Source: Allantophomopsis cytisporea (taxonomy: Eukaryota; Ascomycota; Leotiomycetes; Phacidiales; Phacidiaceae). Taken from it: DNA of 64,000 nt. The translations under genes and the position numbers were made by a program. The notes beneath the pieces are model-generated. The model did not search any database. It was not told where the DNA came from and saw only the letters and a list, made by a program, of their open reading frames with translations. Of this stretch, positions 33,190 to 45,220 are shown one piece after another. The stretch spans positions 1,178,001 to 1,242,000 of the forward strand of contig CP103032.1 of NCBI GenBank assembly GCA_024752435.1. Direction: 5' to 3'. How positions within the stretch are numbered: position 1 is the stretch's first letter; each line of letters starts with the position of its first letter.

Positions 33190-34140
33190 TGTAGATAGAG
33201 TGATGCAAAAAGAGGTGCGGTTGACTCTGGAGATGCTACGGAGGAAAGGGTACGAGCAAAAAGAAGCTCCAGGTTTACAGGTAATCAATAACCGAAGGCC
33301 ATGCCCGAGGCGGCTGGCGGGCGGCCTGAATCCAAGGTGTCCGTCCCAACCGCAAAACACCCCTCCAACACACCCAAAAGGTAGGTAGGTATGTACAGTT
33401 GTACACAACACATTATCGACTGCATACACCTTGACTGTTATTCTATGAATTGAAGCTCAACGTCCGACACAAGCTATTGGATAGTCAGGTGATCATTCTT
33501 GGTTAGTAAACCCAGGTTTCTGTGTTGTTTCTATGCTTTAACAGATTTGTTCTGCCCCATTTCTCTGGTACATATCGTCATCTTTTGACTCCACCTACCA
33601 CACCTTACGCGGTAGATTAGATACCTAAGTCCTGTGCCTCAGGCAAGAGCTGAAGAGATTAGTGTCTAGTCACATGACTGATGATGATCAGCATTAATTC
33701 GCGTTCGGCAAGGTTCTGACACACACACACGTACAGGTTGCTCTTCTCAATCTCCTCATCTCATTTCACACTCAACATCGTCCATCTCCCGACGGCAACA
33801 TCATCACAACAACGGGATAATTCTCATTTTGACCTCATCCAGTAATCATTCCATCACTGTACGATCCTGACGATAACCGCTATTACGGTGGTTTCTTTCA
33901 CGTAATAGATCTCGACACGCGTGTTTGTGGTCGCCATTGCAACGCTGTCGCGCAAAGTCGTAGTTAAATACGATAAAACTCTTCCATCTTCCATCATTCT
34001 CTCCGCCGTATTCCATTTCATCAGTACTAGAAAGTGAACATCTGAACTTTGTCAATACGCTACGTCTTATTGAAGCAGTGCTCGGACGTTCGTCGTAGCT
34101 GAGCCGTTGGACCTCGATCTCTTCCTATTTCAGTATCACC
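33190..34140. other. divergent promoter region citrate synthase / NRD1-like
   Basis: 951 nt between two divergent starts. A GGTAGGTAGGTATGTAC word lies near 33381. The NRD1 side is C/A-rich and probably its leader. No other gene was seen. Confidence 0.55.
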
Positions 34141-36664
34141 ATGTCTTCTGCCGTAGCAGAATTAGAAGCTGGCCTCCAGGCCATGCTGTCGTTGAAACCA
34201 CCTGGAGTATCTGGATCCCGCATCTCTAGTATCACATCACTGTGCATGGCAAATGTTCAGGTAAGACTTATCAACACACTATCCTCTGAACGAAGGTCAC
34301 TGACTAGATTCTTCTCCACAGTCTGAATCCATTCTCATTCAAAAACTTTACACACATTTCAAAAAGGCGCCAGCGACTCACAAACTTGGCGTACTTTACG
34401 TTGTAGACTCTGTAGCCCGAAAGTGGACTGAACACGCCAAAGCTGCTGGACAGACCATAAACAGTTCTGCTACCGATGGAACTTTTGCTGCAGGTGTAAA
34501 TCACGTAAAGGAGCTATTGCCCTCATTTATGAACGACATAATCCTATCTGCCCCGGATGATCAAAAGGTACGCTCGAAATATTCTGACTGTAGTGTATAT
34601 TACGATGCAGTTCTATATGGGGGAATCGCTCTACACGCTCTCGCGCTTTTGCTTTCTGCAATGCGTTTATCGTCTACTACGCCTGTCTACTTTCCCTTAC
34701 GTGAATCACCCACTTACCTTTATATCTGTATCTTGTAGGAAAAAATCAAGAAGCTGGTTGACATTTGGGAGAAAGGCTCTACTTTCCCAATGGCCATGCT
34801 TACACCATACAAAGAAAAATTGAACGCCCCATCACCAACGCAAAGTAAGATATCCTAAATGATGAAATTCATCATGAAATTCATACAAAACCTTCCTCTG
34901 ACGATGTTTCTAACGTGCTTTGTTCCTTAATAGACCGCTCCACTACTCCAGCCGGTTCTCCGCCACCTAGTCAGCAGGCTACTTACGGCATTCCACAGGC
35001 GAGTGCTCCAGTTGCTCCCGCAGCACCAGCCCAAAATACATCCTCTATTCTGGCGGCTCTTGCAAACATTGCAAAGCAAAACACTTCTACACCTCCAGCA
35101 AATCCCACTATTCCAGCCCAGGGTAACTCGTACGGAGTAGCAAATGTGCAGCCAAGTCCTGCTCAGCATGTACCTCAATCTAGTCAGACCATGCCTGTAG
35201 CTGCCGCGCCTGTAAACCCACTCTCGTATATACAGGGTCAGACCAGTACAGCTCCTATCTATCCCTCCAGTAGTCAACCAAGTCTTCCAAATGCTGGAGC
35301 CCCTGGCTTGTCTGGCCTTCCTGGTTTACCCCAGGTCGCCATGGACCCCGCAGTGCAAAAGCAGTTATTGATCTTGAAAACTCTGGCCGACCAAGGTGTA
35401 CCACAAGAACAGTGGGGAAATATCATCGCTGCACTTACAGCTGCTGGAGCTGCTGGTGGTGTTCAGCCGCCAACCAATGGCCCAGTTCAGACTCAGAATG
35501 CTTGGGGTGGTAGACCAGATGAATCACGTGACCGTAATGGATATCGCGATGGCATCCACTCGCCCGGTGGGCAGTATCGACGCCGTTCAAGATCTCAGTC
35601 TCCTTCTCGTGGCTGGGGCGCTCGTGACTCTCCAAACTCTCGCCGACATGATCCATATGGTCGAGACGTAGCTCGTGGAGATGATCATGATAGATCTGGC
35701 CGTAGCAACGGACACACTGACGGTTATCGTCAGCGAAGTCCAACTGGTCGCCGTGGTCGAAGCCCAAGTCCGTCTCATATGCATGGAAGTGGAGTTGCAA
35801 CAAAATGGACTGATTATGATCCTACTATCGGCAAAGGCAACATTAAAGGTACGCTTCGTGCAACTATTACCACAACAGGAGATGCTAACATATGTACAGT
35901 GTTGAGTCGCACATTGTTTGTAGGAGGTGTAACAATGTCTGATCGCGAACTACGAAGCATCTTCGAACGTTTTGGTAATGTACAGACCTGCATTGTGAAT
36001 AAAGATAAGCGACATGCCTTCGTCAAAATGATAAGCCGTAAGGATGCATTGGCTGCGAAAGAGGCCATGGAGAGCAACAGAAGCCCAGACTCACAACTAA
36101 GGGTATGTTTGACGAAACCAAATCAACTCAATTCAAGACTATTGTGATTTACTGACATTGTTTTAGACTCGTTGGGGCGTTGGATTTGGTCCTCGAGATT
36201 GTAGTGATTACCAGACTGGTGTCAGCATCATCCCGATCAGCAAACTCACTGATGCAGATCGTAAATGGATGCTATCTGCTGAGTATGGTGGTACCGGAGG
36301 TGGTCCGATTGAGGGTGGTCTTGTTGTCGAAGAGCCAGATATCGAGATCGGTCAGGGTGTATCTTCGAAAGCCATCAGTCGTCGTATGCAAACAGACAAG
36401 GGAGGAAACAACGGTCCAAAGTCAAGCCGCGATCGTGAAGAGGAGCCTCCTTCGAGGTTCCGTCGCTTTGACGACCGGAACAACAACCGCAATGATTACA
36501 GGAACGAAAACCCAAACAACATGTCAAGCATGCCAAACGGCCCTCCCATCTTCCCTCATTTTCCTCTTCCTCCAGGTCTCAGTGGCCTGTCAATGTTTCC
36601 TCCAGGATTTCCCTACCCTTCCAATGGTCAACAGAATCAGCAACCCCCGCCACCAGGCTACTAG
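34141..36664 (+). CDS. NRD1: Nrd1/Seb1-type RNA-binding protein (CID plus RRM)
   Basis: Nuclear RNA-binding protein that couples RNA polymerase II to termination and RNA processing. Six exons: 34141-34260, 34322-34567, 34739-34844, 34934-35848, 35900-36102 and 36167-36664, 695 residues, phases consistent. Residues 1-150 form the CTD-interaction domain (LEAGLQAMLSLKPPGVS, LYVVDSVARKW, KIKKLVDIWEKGSTFP). A long Pro/Ala/Gln linker follows, then an Arg/Ser/Asp-rich stretch (SRGWGARDSPNSRRHDPYGR), then the RRM from about residue 463 (VLSRTLFVGG, RHAFVKM), the RWGVGFGPRDC block diagnostic for Nrd1/Seb1, and an Asn/Pro-rich tail. The intron 35849-35899 is 51 nt and has no stop, but its GCTAAC branch and TACAG acceptor, and the conserved IKVLSRTLF join, support splicing. 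Confidence 0.93.
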
Positions 36665-39110
36665 GCTTTGCAAGGTCTTACCTTGAAATCAACGTCCTGG
36701 ATAATGTGTTACATCGTCCCGCGGCACGTGTCGAGCTCGCAATTCTAGCACCTCCAACAAGCTGGATTTCTCATCCAAGGCTGTATTCTAAAGAGACGGC
36801 TTCAGCTTTCTAGAAGTCAAGACCGATACCTGATCCGCAACGACAATGTATTACACGATTCTCTTCTAAATAATGCATAGCGACGAGGGATGACGATGGC
36901 GTACGGTGTTATGGATCAAGGATTTAACTTACGACTCAAGCTCGTTGAATCGCAGATCAGGATGCGATATGGGCATGTGCCCCCTTATGACTCCTCGTCA
37001 AGTTGTCAAATATACTGCTGCATATTGGTATGAACAGAGTACAATTGTTCTTTTCTGCTTTCCCTGGCGTTGATATTTTCTGGAGGGGCAAAGGGCAAAC
37101 CAAAAATACTAGCGTCTTACACAGATAGCCGCGCCCTACAGTATTTGAATTCTTCTATTTCTCAATGCAGTTATGCTTTACTGTGTGACGTTATTCCAAT
37201 GAAACTGATACCACAATCTTGAACAGAGTACATGTGACAATAACTGTAACAGTGAAAGCCATTAGGATACGAGGCCCCTCAGCTCAGGAAAAGGCAGCCA
37301 AGGAAGCCATAGTGAAACTTTACTTCTTCGCAGTCTAGTCTTCGACTTCGCATAACTACACAACACTCTACCTCAACACCGTACTTACAAATTTTACTTC
37401 ACATCAATGAGACCTCGTTCAGATTGTCATATCGACATGGAATCTATAACTAGTTGGACTAAGGCGAACTAACGTAGCGTGTGTTATAAAGTCATTCTCG
37501 GCAATACAATTATCTAGATCCATACGGCTATTCCAAGTACTACAATCGTTGAGAGCGGTACGATTATGAAGAGTCGTAGCTATTCTGAGCCATGCATTTC
37601 TTTTACAGCTGTCTACAAATAATCTTCTTCTTACCCGGTCAGTATTGAGCATTCGTAGAGGTGATATTGAATCTTGGCCATGCTTGGCTACATTGACGAT
37701 CACCGACGATACAAGACCTATTCATGCGTTGGGTAGAATGAAGAAAAGAGAAACTTGAAATGCAGTTTGTCCGCAGGTACCGATTCCGTACATAGCCCGC
37801 TGTAATATATTATCTCAACTCAGATGAGACGATGTAAACATACCATGAAAGCCCCGACAACGTCCGATTCTCTTACGATATGAGATGGAAGGTCGGCGAT
37901 GGAACATCAAAGAGCCCTCACGCTCCAGGTGAGGTCAGACATATTGCCCGACATTGCTGACTGAAGGGTATGTACAAGTATGGAGCAACGACGGACTTCC
38001 CCATAATTTTTGGCATGTTGAGAATTCAGGCCTCAGCAGAATTTCCATCGGGGCAACTAAAGCACTCATACGGGTTTAGCCAACAAGTGATTACGCCGAA
38101 GGATGTCACTAGTGCCGTGCGCATTCAAGGGTCTCTTCAACTTTGGGGCCAGCAAATATGTGAAATATGTAGGTGGAAGTTATGGGAATACTCCATGATA
38201 CGAATGTGAGGATGAGTGTGTCTGAGTCTGCATAGGTAGTAGGTATGTACGGAGTATGTGCTTAGAAGTACCGTAGGTGAGGTGGTATTTGGTATATACA
38301 ATACATCCCGACTGACTTACCTGACTGTACCGCAGGAACTCCGTACACTCCATTCCGCTATGTATGATGCTATTCTACTATTCACTCCGTATTGTTCTGG
38401 ATATCCTGTAGAAAATTACACCTACTTGATGCCGCGACCGTGCAGAATACCACCTTGATACTACCTCTTTAATGTCATCTCCGGAAGTCTTGTCGTCTTA
38501 GCCTTCCGGAGTACGTACTCTCTCTCGCTCTATCCACGTTCTTTGATACCGGAAAAAATTACGGTGTTACTTGTTGAGTCGGGTCTCTGAGGACAGCTGT
38601 CCGAAGATGATTTCCACAAACGCGCAGCAGATAGCATACAATCAGCAGAATATGCTTGAGTTACTAGTAAACTCTTCCATCATATGTACATTGAATCCAA
38701 CCTTCATATCAGTATTATAGGAATCTATACGGAAAATACTGTTGGTATTCGAGAAAGCCGTTCGCAACGACTTTAGCGTTGTTGGTGGCTGTCATCTCTT
38801 TCCAGAGCTCATTTTACTGGTTAATAATTGTGGTGACTTGGCTTTGTTCGGCCTAAACTGTCTTATCGACCGCTAACTTACTCCAAAGCTATCCCCCGGT
38901 TTGGCACAATATACAAGCGATTTCGCCCATTTAATATCTGGACAACATTACTACAGACTCTCTCTCTCCTCCCACCTCAAATCTTTCTGACATACCTCAC
39001 ATCCACGAGTCCCAGTTCGATCTTTGCGACAATAGCCCAGAACTACCCTTTGCGAAGAAGCAACATTACTCCCTTGGTCAGGGCCCTTCCATTGTAAATC
39101 AACCGTTACG
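36665..39110. other. 2.4-kb spacer with a repeat fragment
   Basis: It holds the NRD1-like 3' UTR and the YHM2 promoter. A reverse-oriented copy of the dispersed repeat interior lies at 37472-37590. Short plus-strand frames at 37970-38209 and 38258-38458 have no recognisable features. Nothing else was identified. Confidence 0.5.
37472..37590. repeat. dispersed repeat, copy C (reverse orientation, interior only)
   Basis: Its reverse complement reads GTACCGCTCTCAACGATTGT and then GTATGG-TCT--A-AATTGTA, which aligns with copy A at about 31080-31140. The ends seen in copies A and B were not found with confidence. Confidence 0.45.
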
Positions 39111-40249
39111 ATGTCCGCCGCCGTTGCAGCTCCCCCCAAGTTGGAGAAGAAGCCAGTCAAGTTCTCCAACTTGCTTTTGGGTGCCTCTCTCAAGTATGTT
39201 GAATTATGCGCCTCCTTTGCAATCTTTTGCAGCTAACCTAATGCCAGCCTTTTCGAGGTTACTACCCTCGGCCAGCCTCTCGAGGTCGTGAAGACGACCA
39301 TGGCGGCTAACAGAGGTGACAACTTTGCTGGTGCTCTCTCGAAGGTCTGGAGTAGAGGTGGATTCTTCGGCTGTAAGTAGTTAACATTCTTTCTCCTGAA
39401 CATCATCGGCTCCAAAATTAGGCCATCACTACTAACATGGGGTCTTTCAACAGTCTACCAAGGTCTCATTCCATGGGCTTGGATTGAAGCTTCCACCAAG
39501 GGAGCCGTCCTCTTATTCGTCGCCTCCGAGGCTGAATACTACGCTCGTACCTTCGGTGCTGGAGACTTCACCGCTGGTATCTCTGGAGGTGTCATGGGCG
39601 GTGTAGCTCAGGCATACGCGACCATGGGATTCTGCACCTGCATGAAGACAGTTGAGATCACCAAGCACAAGCTTGCTGTCTCAGGAGTCAAGCCACCAGG
39701 TACATTCGCAACGTTCATGGACATCTATCGCAAGGAGGGTATCAGGGGTATTAACAAGGGTGTCAACGCCGTCGCTATTCGCCAGATGACGAACTGGGGA
39801 TCCCGTTTCGGATTGTCTCGTCTTGCGGAGCAGGGAATTCGTAGGGCTACTGGAAAGGAAGACGGTGCCAAGTTGGGTGTCTTTGAGAAGATTCTTGCTT
39901 CTGGACTTGGTGGTGGTCTCTCTGCCTGGAACCAGCCTATCGAGGTCATCCGTGTCGAGATGCAGAGCAAGAAGGAGGATCCAAACCGTCCAAAGAAGAT
40001 GACGGTTGGAAACACAGCAAAGTACATTGTTTCGCAAAACGGTTTTAAGGGTTTGTATCGTGGAGTTGTTCCTAGAATTGGTCTCAGCGTCTGGCAGACG
40101 ATCTGCATGGTTGCAATGGGTGATATGTAAGTTTTCCCCAAGTTCTTGATAATTGATGTCCTCTTGTTTCATGTAACTGACATATACCTTCCAGAGCCAA
40201 ATCTTATGTCGAGAAGCTTACCGGAGAGACGGTTACGGCCAAGCATTAA
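39111..40249 (+). CDS. YHM2: Yhm2-like mitochondrial citrate/2-oxoglutarate carrier
   Basis: Inner-membrane carrier of the SLC25 family; in yeast Yhm2 exchanges citrate for 2-oxoglutarate and has also been linked to mitochondrial DNA. Four exons: 39111-39193, 39248-39372, 39454-40126 and 40195-40249, 311 residues, all in phase. Three repeats of about 100 residues are recognisable, each with an amphipathic GxxxG helix: LFEVTTLGQPLEVVKTTM (PLEVVK replaces the usual PxDxxK), then the ATMGFCTCMKTVEITKHK block, then WNQPIEVIRVEMQSK. QPIEVIRVE and MGFCTCMKTVEI are distinctive for Yhm2 rather than other carriers. The matrix loops FATFMDIYRKEGIRGINKG and IVSQNGFKGLYRG are the typical carrier ones. 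The citrate synthase gene lies about 6 kb away on the other strand, and the two act on the same metabolite. Confidence 0.92.
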
Positions 40250-40765
40250 AGGCGTTATTTGGGATCGTGTATATATGGGCGTTAGTATCAGGTTACCTCA
40301 TACAAAGCGGTCCAATATGGCATGATTAGAGGTTTTGTTTTGTCCATTGTTCCTGGGAAATTTATTGCGAACGAATGATAGATTTTCCTTTTGGAAACGC
40401 TGAGAAGCTACAGCTAAGAAATCAAGTTTTAATTTACCTGCTGAATATATTGACTAGAAGTTCCCTTGTCTGTTGTAACTGGTGTGGAATTGTGTCGTGT
40501 ATGGACAATATGATAACTAGATACGTCGCTGAAGCAAGTCATCGAACAGTGAGCAACGAAGGAGGCAACCTTGGAAGAACAATAATGCATCGGTTCACTC
40601 TGAAGCATTGTAGTTATGAGTAAATATAGAATGATTATAACTGCACAGTCCCAAAAAGCCTGGTGACAACAATCTTCTATATTAACATCAAGTGAAGCAC
40701 CCTCATAAATGACAACGTCATTGAGACCTATGTGATGGTGTGATACTGAAATATTCCATAGAAAC

Positions 40766-41245
40766 ATGCATCTGGACCAACTACCTTGTTGTGTAGAAGC
40801 GTGCGGATGTCCACCTCGAATGAGGTATGGGACCGATTCAAGAGGTACTCGCTACCCTGCTCTACTTCTTGAGCAACATTCTGTAGCTCAAGTCTCTGAT
40901 TCAGGAATAGATTCACTGACAGTATTCATAGAATCAAGCATAGATGCACTGCTCTCCCACTTGTCTTCTTTCAATGATTCTTATCCCTTGGTCCTCACTC
41001 GTATGAGTATCACAACTGATAGCGTTTCAAGCCAACAAACAAAAGCTAGCGCGTCAAACATGCTTGCCGATTTTGCTGGAGCAGTTCGATACCTCGGTAC
41101 TTCAGATCTGAATTACCGTTCCTTTAGGCTTCCTGCCGCACATTCTTGCTCTAAAAGGGCGAGGCGCTCCGCTTTGACTCTCCCGCTCTCACTGTCAGTC
41201 TGCAATGCCTGTTTCGAATTTGGCGGGGAAGCGCACTACTACTAG
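40766..41245 (+). other. 159-codon open frame of uncertain status
   Basis: The frame reads through without stop for 159 codons and contains DALLSHLSSFNDSYPLVLTR and SNMLADFAGAVRYLG. It has no recognisable domain, signal peptide or membrane segment. The opposite strand over the same stretch also reads coiled-coil-like peptides (for example LELQNVAQEVEQGSEYLL and RVKAERLALLEQE) but in different, interrupted frames. Either strand could hold a decayed gene; it may equally be chance. Confidence 0.2.
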
Positions 41246-42757
41246 ATATCTCCTATGTACTATATGATTTACCCTCAGACCTCAGACATACCTATCTTAC
41301 CCCAGCTTTTTGCTGCTGGGCTTTCAAATTGGTGTTTCGAAGGATCAGGACAGTATCCTAGTCGTTATCTGATCAGCGCTCTTGGGATGACTAGTATTGA
41401 CCGTATGGGCTCAAGTTTGTTACCTGACCTTAGTAAGGTACCTACGTATTGTGTAGGTTTTTGTCTACGAGCCTATGGCTGGGACTCGTGATTTCTTTAG
41501 ATTCTTGGCATGTGCACTCGAGTAAGTCACCAAGTCGTGAGTCGAGTAGAGTACTCAGAACATTTACGGGTGTCATCATTGTTGGGTCGTCGAGGCAGAT
41601 TGGAGTGAAGGAATGGATATGATTGTCGGACTCCATACCATAATATGTCCCGTATGAAATGTCTTTCAACATTCATCAATGATACCTCATGAGATAAGAT
41701 GGCGTTGCATGAATATCACGACGTACACGCGTAGCACTTTGCTGAGTTCATCATGAATCATCCCGATTGTCAGGTACATAACATATATCGTGTCGGCTTG
41801 AATCTTTGAATTCACAACATTAAAGCGGGTCCGGTTTGCCAATGTTCATGTGATGCAGGAAGGAAAGAAAGAAAGAGTGAAGAAGGATCGGGTACTTACG
41901 CAGTACGCACATGTCATAAACAAGACAAGAGCAAGGTCACGTAAGGGGCTCAGCCGGGCTACCAAGGCGGTAGAGAAGAGTGCGCTGAACCTTGAGATAT
42001 CTTGTGCCTGCATCTGAAGTATCCCACGTATTGGTACAGCGCAAGTTTGAAGTTTCTCAGGTATACACGATGTCCCCCCCCCCAAAGCAAGAAAATAAGA
42101 TTGCGAAGTAGCAGGAATTCACGAAGAGCATCTATGATTGGACAATTCCCTCATTTGTTTATTTTGATTTTGCCATGTTTTGATTACGAAGACAGAGAGA
42201 ACAGTTGCAGCTTAAGTCGAATAGCCCTGTCGATAATGCTGTCCCTTGTACCTGTCAAATCGAGGTTTTCAATAGGATCGTAAGATGCGGGCGATGAGAT
42301 CAAATGGTCTCTGCCCTGGGCAAATGGTCCGCTTCTTCGTTTACATTAATCCTGTCATGGAACCTGACTGAATGACTGGGTTCCTGGCCCCTGTAAACAT
42401 CCCATCATACCTTAGTATTCTCATTCGATATTTCTCGTGGGCTGTTCATCCGTGGATTGAGGAGAAAGACCGGTGGACGGAAAGGAAGAGAGAGCGAATG
42501 TGAAGGGGGAGAGATACGCAGTAGAGAGATAGAGTGAGAGATGTTTAAAATATAGACAGATGGAAGCATAATGAGAGTTCTTTCTGGTGAGTGATAACAG
42601 CCATTACCAGCTGTTGCTTGTCTGGGCCGCGGTGTAGTGTTTCGCTGCATTTGTTTTCGAAGATGTGTGGATCCTCTGGATTGGATGGGATGATAATGTG
42701 TCATGCAAAGTAAATTCCATGCCGCTGCATTATCATTCATTCATTCACATTCATTTG

Positions 42758-42802
42758 CCAAAAAAAAGAATTAAAAAAAAATAAAAGACCAAAAAAAAAA
42801 AG
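42758..42802. repeat. A-rich low-complexity tract
   Basis: Runs of 7 to 11 A interrupted by single G, TT or CC, preceded by ATTC tetramers from about 42733. Confidence 0.8.
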
Positions 42803-43826
42803 GAATTGAATGAGGATGATTGGGTGGAATATCTCATTCATCTAAAAGCTTGTGATGAGAAAGATGAGGTGACTGGCCGAGACAGATGACACCCACACCT
42901 TCCCACACGCACACCTTTACACATAACACAACACACACACACACCACATGAGTGGAAAGAACGTCTTAGTGGTACTGGGCCGCAGATGCATTCTCGCGAA
43001 GTTTACTCCGTCCAAGGCTTGTGGAGGTGGAGAAAGCAGCAAGCATGAAAAGATTAACGCAGTACAGCAGCGATTGATTTTACCTGGTCAGGTAATGCCG
43101 AAGAGCAAGCAGCGCCTCTTAGTGTCCCAATGCCAGTAGCTTGGATAGGTCGGGATAATGGGAGCAGATGCTTGTGGCATGGGGGGAAGAGAAATGAGGG
43201 AAAAGAAGGAAAAGAAGGAAAAGCTACTCTTTTTGGTGGGCTCATTTATTGATACTCACCTATGTACATACTACGTAGTACATAGAGTGGTGTCGATCTC
43301 CCCCGTCTTTTCGAGGGCAGTTCTTGGATGAAGTAATGTCGGCTGCTCGAGTCTACGTTCACCTAAGTAAGTACCTAGGTATGTGGTGGGCTGTTGAGTA
43401 GGTATGGTGTGAGTCGAGTGGGTTGACTGGGTGAAAGACATCTACTTACTGTACTATGTTATGTATGTATGTATGTGCAACGAGTAACAAATGATTGCTG
43501 CAGCTTGCTTACAATTGGATATGATGGATAGATAATGTAGATCCTGTAATGTAGATACGCAGGTGTTAGTAGAGCGATGAATATGTAATCTCTTATATTT
43601 GCCTACCGGTAGAGTAATATACGTATGTATGTACATAGTAAGTACACCTGGTACTATATATCTATCTCCTCAATAAAGTATGTATATACATACATACATA
43701 CACACATACGGGACAATAGATACCTTGAGTATAGTCATAATGAACTAACTAATTCACCCGTGCTTGATCATGATAAGGTGTCTAATCTCTATCTGTCCAT
43801 CTGCTTGTCCTCATCAGTTAGTTCTC

Positions 43827-43915
43827 TTTGAATAATGCTGCATTTGATGAGTGTTGAGAGTAACTAATCCACATACGTCAGACGTTTGATACCGGTTGTC
43901 GGTAGTCCTTATATC
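43827..43915. repeat. dispersed repeat, copy B (short, deleted form)
   Basis: It starts TTGAATAATGCTGCATTTGATG and ends CGGTTGTCGGTAGTCCTTAT, matching both ends of copy A (30841-31210) in order and orientation but without the 280-nt interior. Confidence 0.5.
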
Positions 43916-44096
43916 GAAAGCGATGACAGACGGAATAGAATAGAATAGTAATCGTAGAGCTTCCATATGTTTGGTAGGGAGAGAGAGAGTAGAGTTCTCC
44001 TCCCATCAAGCATAGACATATGTATCAACTTGTTACTGTACTATATAGATAGGTACATGGGAAATATACAGTATTCAAGTAATGTAACTCGTACAT

Positions 44097-44240
44097 TCTC
44101 TCTCTCTCTCTCTCTCTTAGAGTGGAGTGGAGTAGAGTAGAGTAGAATAGAGTACCACTACCACCACCACCACCACCACCATACATATTCTCGTCGTGAG
44201 TTATGAGTTGTTCGTTCGTTCGCTCGTTCGTTTGTTCGTT
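44097..44240. repeat. compound microsatellite: (CT)n, GAGTA, (CCA)n, (CGTT)n
   Basis: About eleven CT units are followed by GAGTA/GAGTG pentamers, seven or eight CCA units and then degenerate GTTC tetramers. They lie in the upstream region of the proton-pump gene about 1 kb from its start codon. Confidence 0.85.
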
Positions 44241-45220
44241 CATGGCCCACCGCTCCCGCTAAGAGCGAGATGTTCCGCTTTCCCCATTCCCACATCATCC
44301 ACACTAAGCTTCCCCCCCCCCCTCCAAGTCTAAATACCTAGTAGGTAGCATCCACTACACTAAACCAATCCGCAAATGCTACGAAAGGGTAAGAAAGTAC
44401 ATATGTATGGGTCCTTTGCCCCAGCTTCCCATGTGCCTTTCTTTTTTTCCCCTTCCTCTCTGCTGTGCTGCTTCTACGTCTTCTGCTTTGCTTCGATATC
44501 GACACGACGAAGGACCAGACAAGACCAGACGAGACCAGTCAAGTCCAGTCAAGACAAGACCAGACAAGACAGACAGATAGATAGATCTCAATCCATCGTC
44601 GTCGAAGGGCATCTAGTCAATTCTGTCGACAAGTCTTCGCTGTATCCATTACATTACTTCCCTCGACACCTCACTATCCCCAAAAGCCGATATCTCTTTC
44701 CCTCTTTCGCCTTCTCCATCTCTCGTTCTCGTTACCCGCTTCCGCGTTTGTCTTGTCCGCGAATCACTTACCCTCGACACACCCATAAGCATAACCACAA
44801 CCACAATCGCCCTCGCCCACGCCCACGCCCACGTCCTCGTCCTCGTCCTCTCCCACACGCATAACAATACACTTACCTACCTTTCACCCACACACACCCA
44901 CACACACTCACACTCGTCATTCTCACCTACTACCTACTACCTACTACCTCAAATACCACACATCTATCCTCTCGAAATAAATAAAAAACCACTACAGCTC
45001 TTCATCCTTTTTTTCTTCCCTCCACCCCCATTTCAATTACTCATAACATCATCCAAACGCTCAACCTACGTTCTCCCTACAGGTTACTCTCACTCGTCTC
45101 TTCTGTTTTCGATATTCATTCCGTTCAATTGCAGCTGTAATCAACGCCATCAATTCAAATAATTGAAGTGCAAACCCGAGCAGAGCTCGATACTGTGCTC
45201 TTAAGATAATAAAAGCCGCA

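Larger units (their letters stand above)
40250..45220. other. 5-kb spacer upstream of PMA1
   Basis: It holds the YHM2 3' UTR, an ambiguous open frame (40766-41245), dispersed repeat copy B (43827-43915), and many simple repeats: A-rich (42758-42802), CA (42931-42945), ATGT (43459-43476), CT (44097-44118), CCA (44157-44181), CGTT (44211-44240). The last 300 nt before PMA1 are C/T/A-rich, as expected for a highly expressed fungal promoter and leader. No confident gene. Confidence 0.55.

Noticed and set aside
44097..44240. Array of short direct repeats that might suggest CRISPR
   Set aside because: Simple microsatellites without spacers, in a eukaryotic genome.
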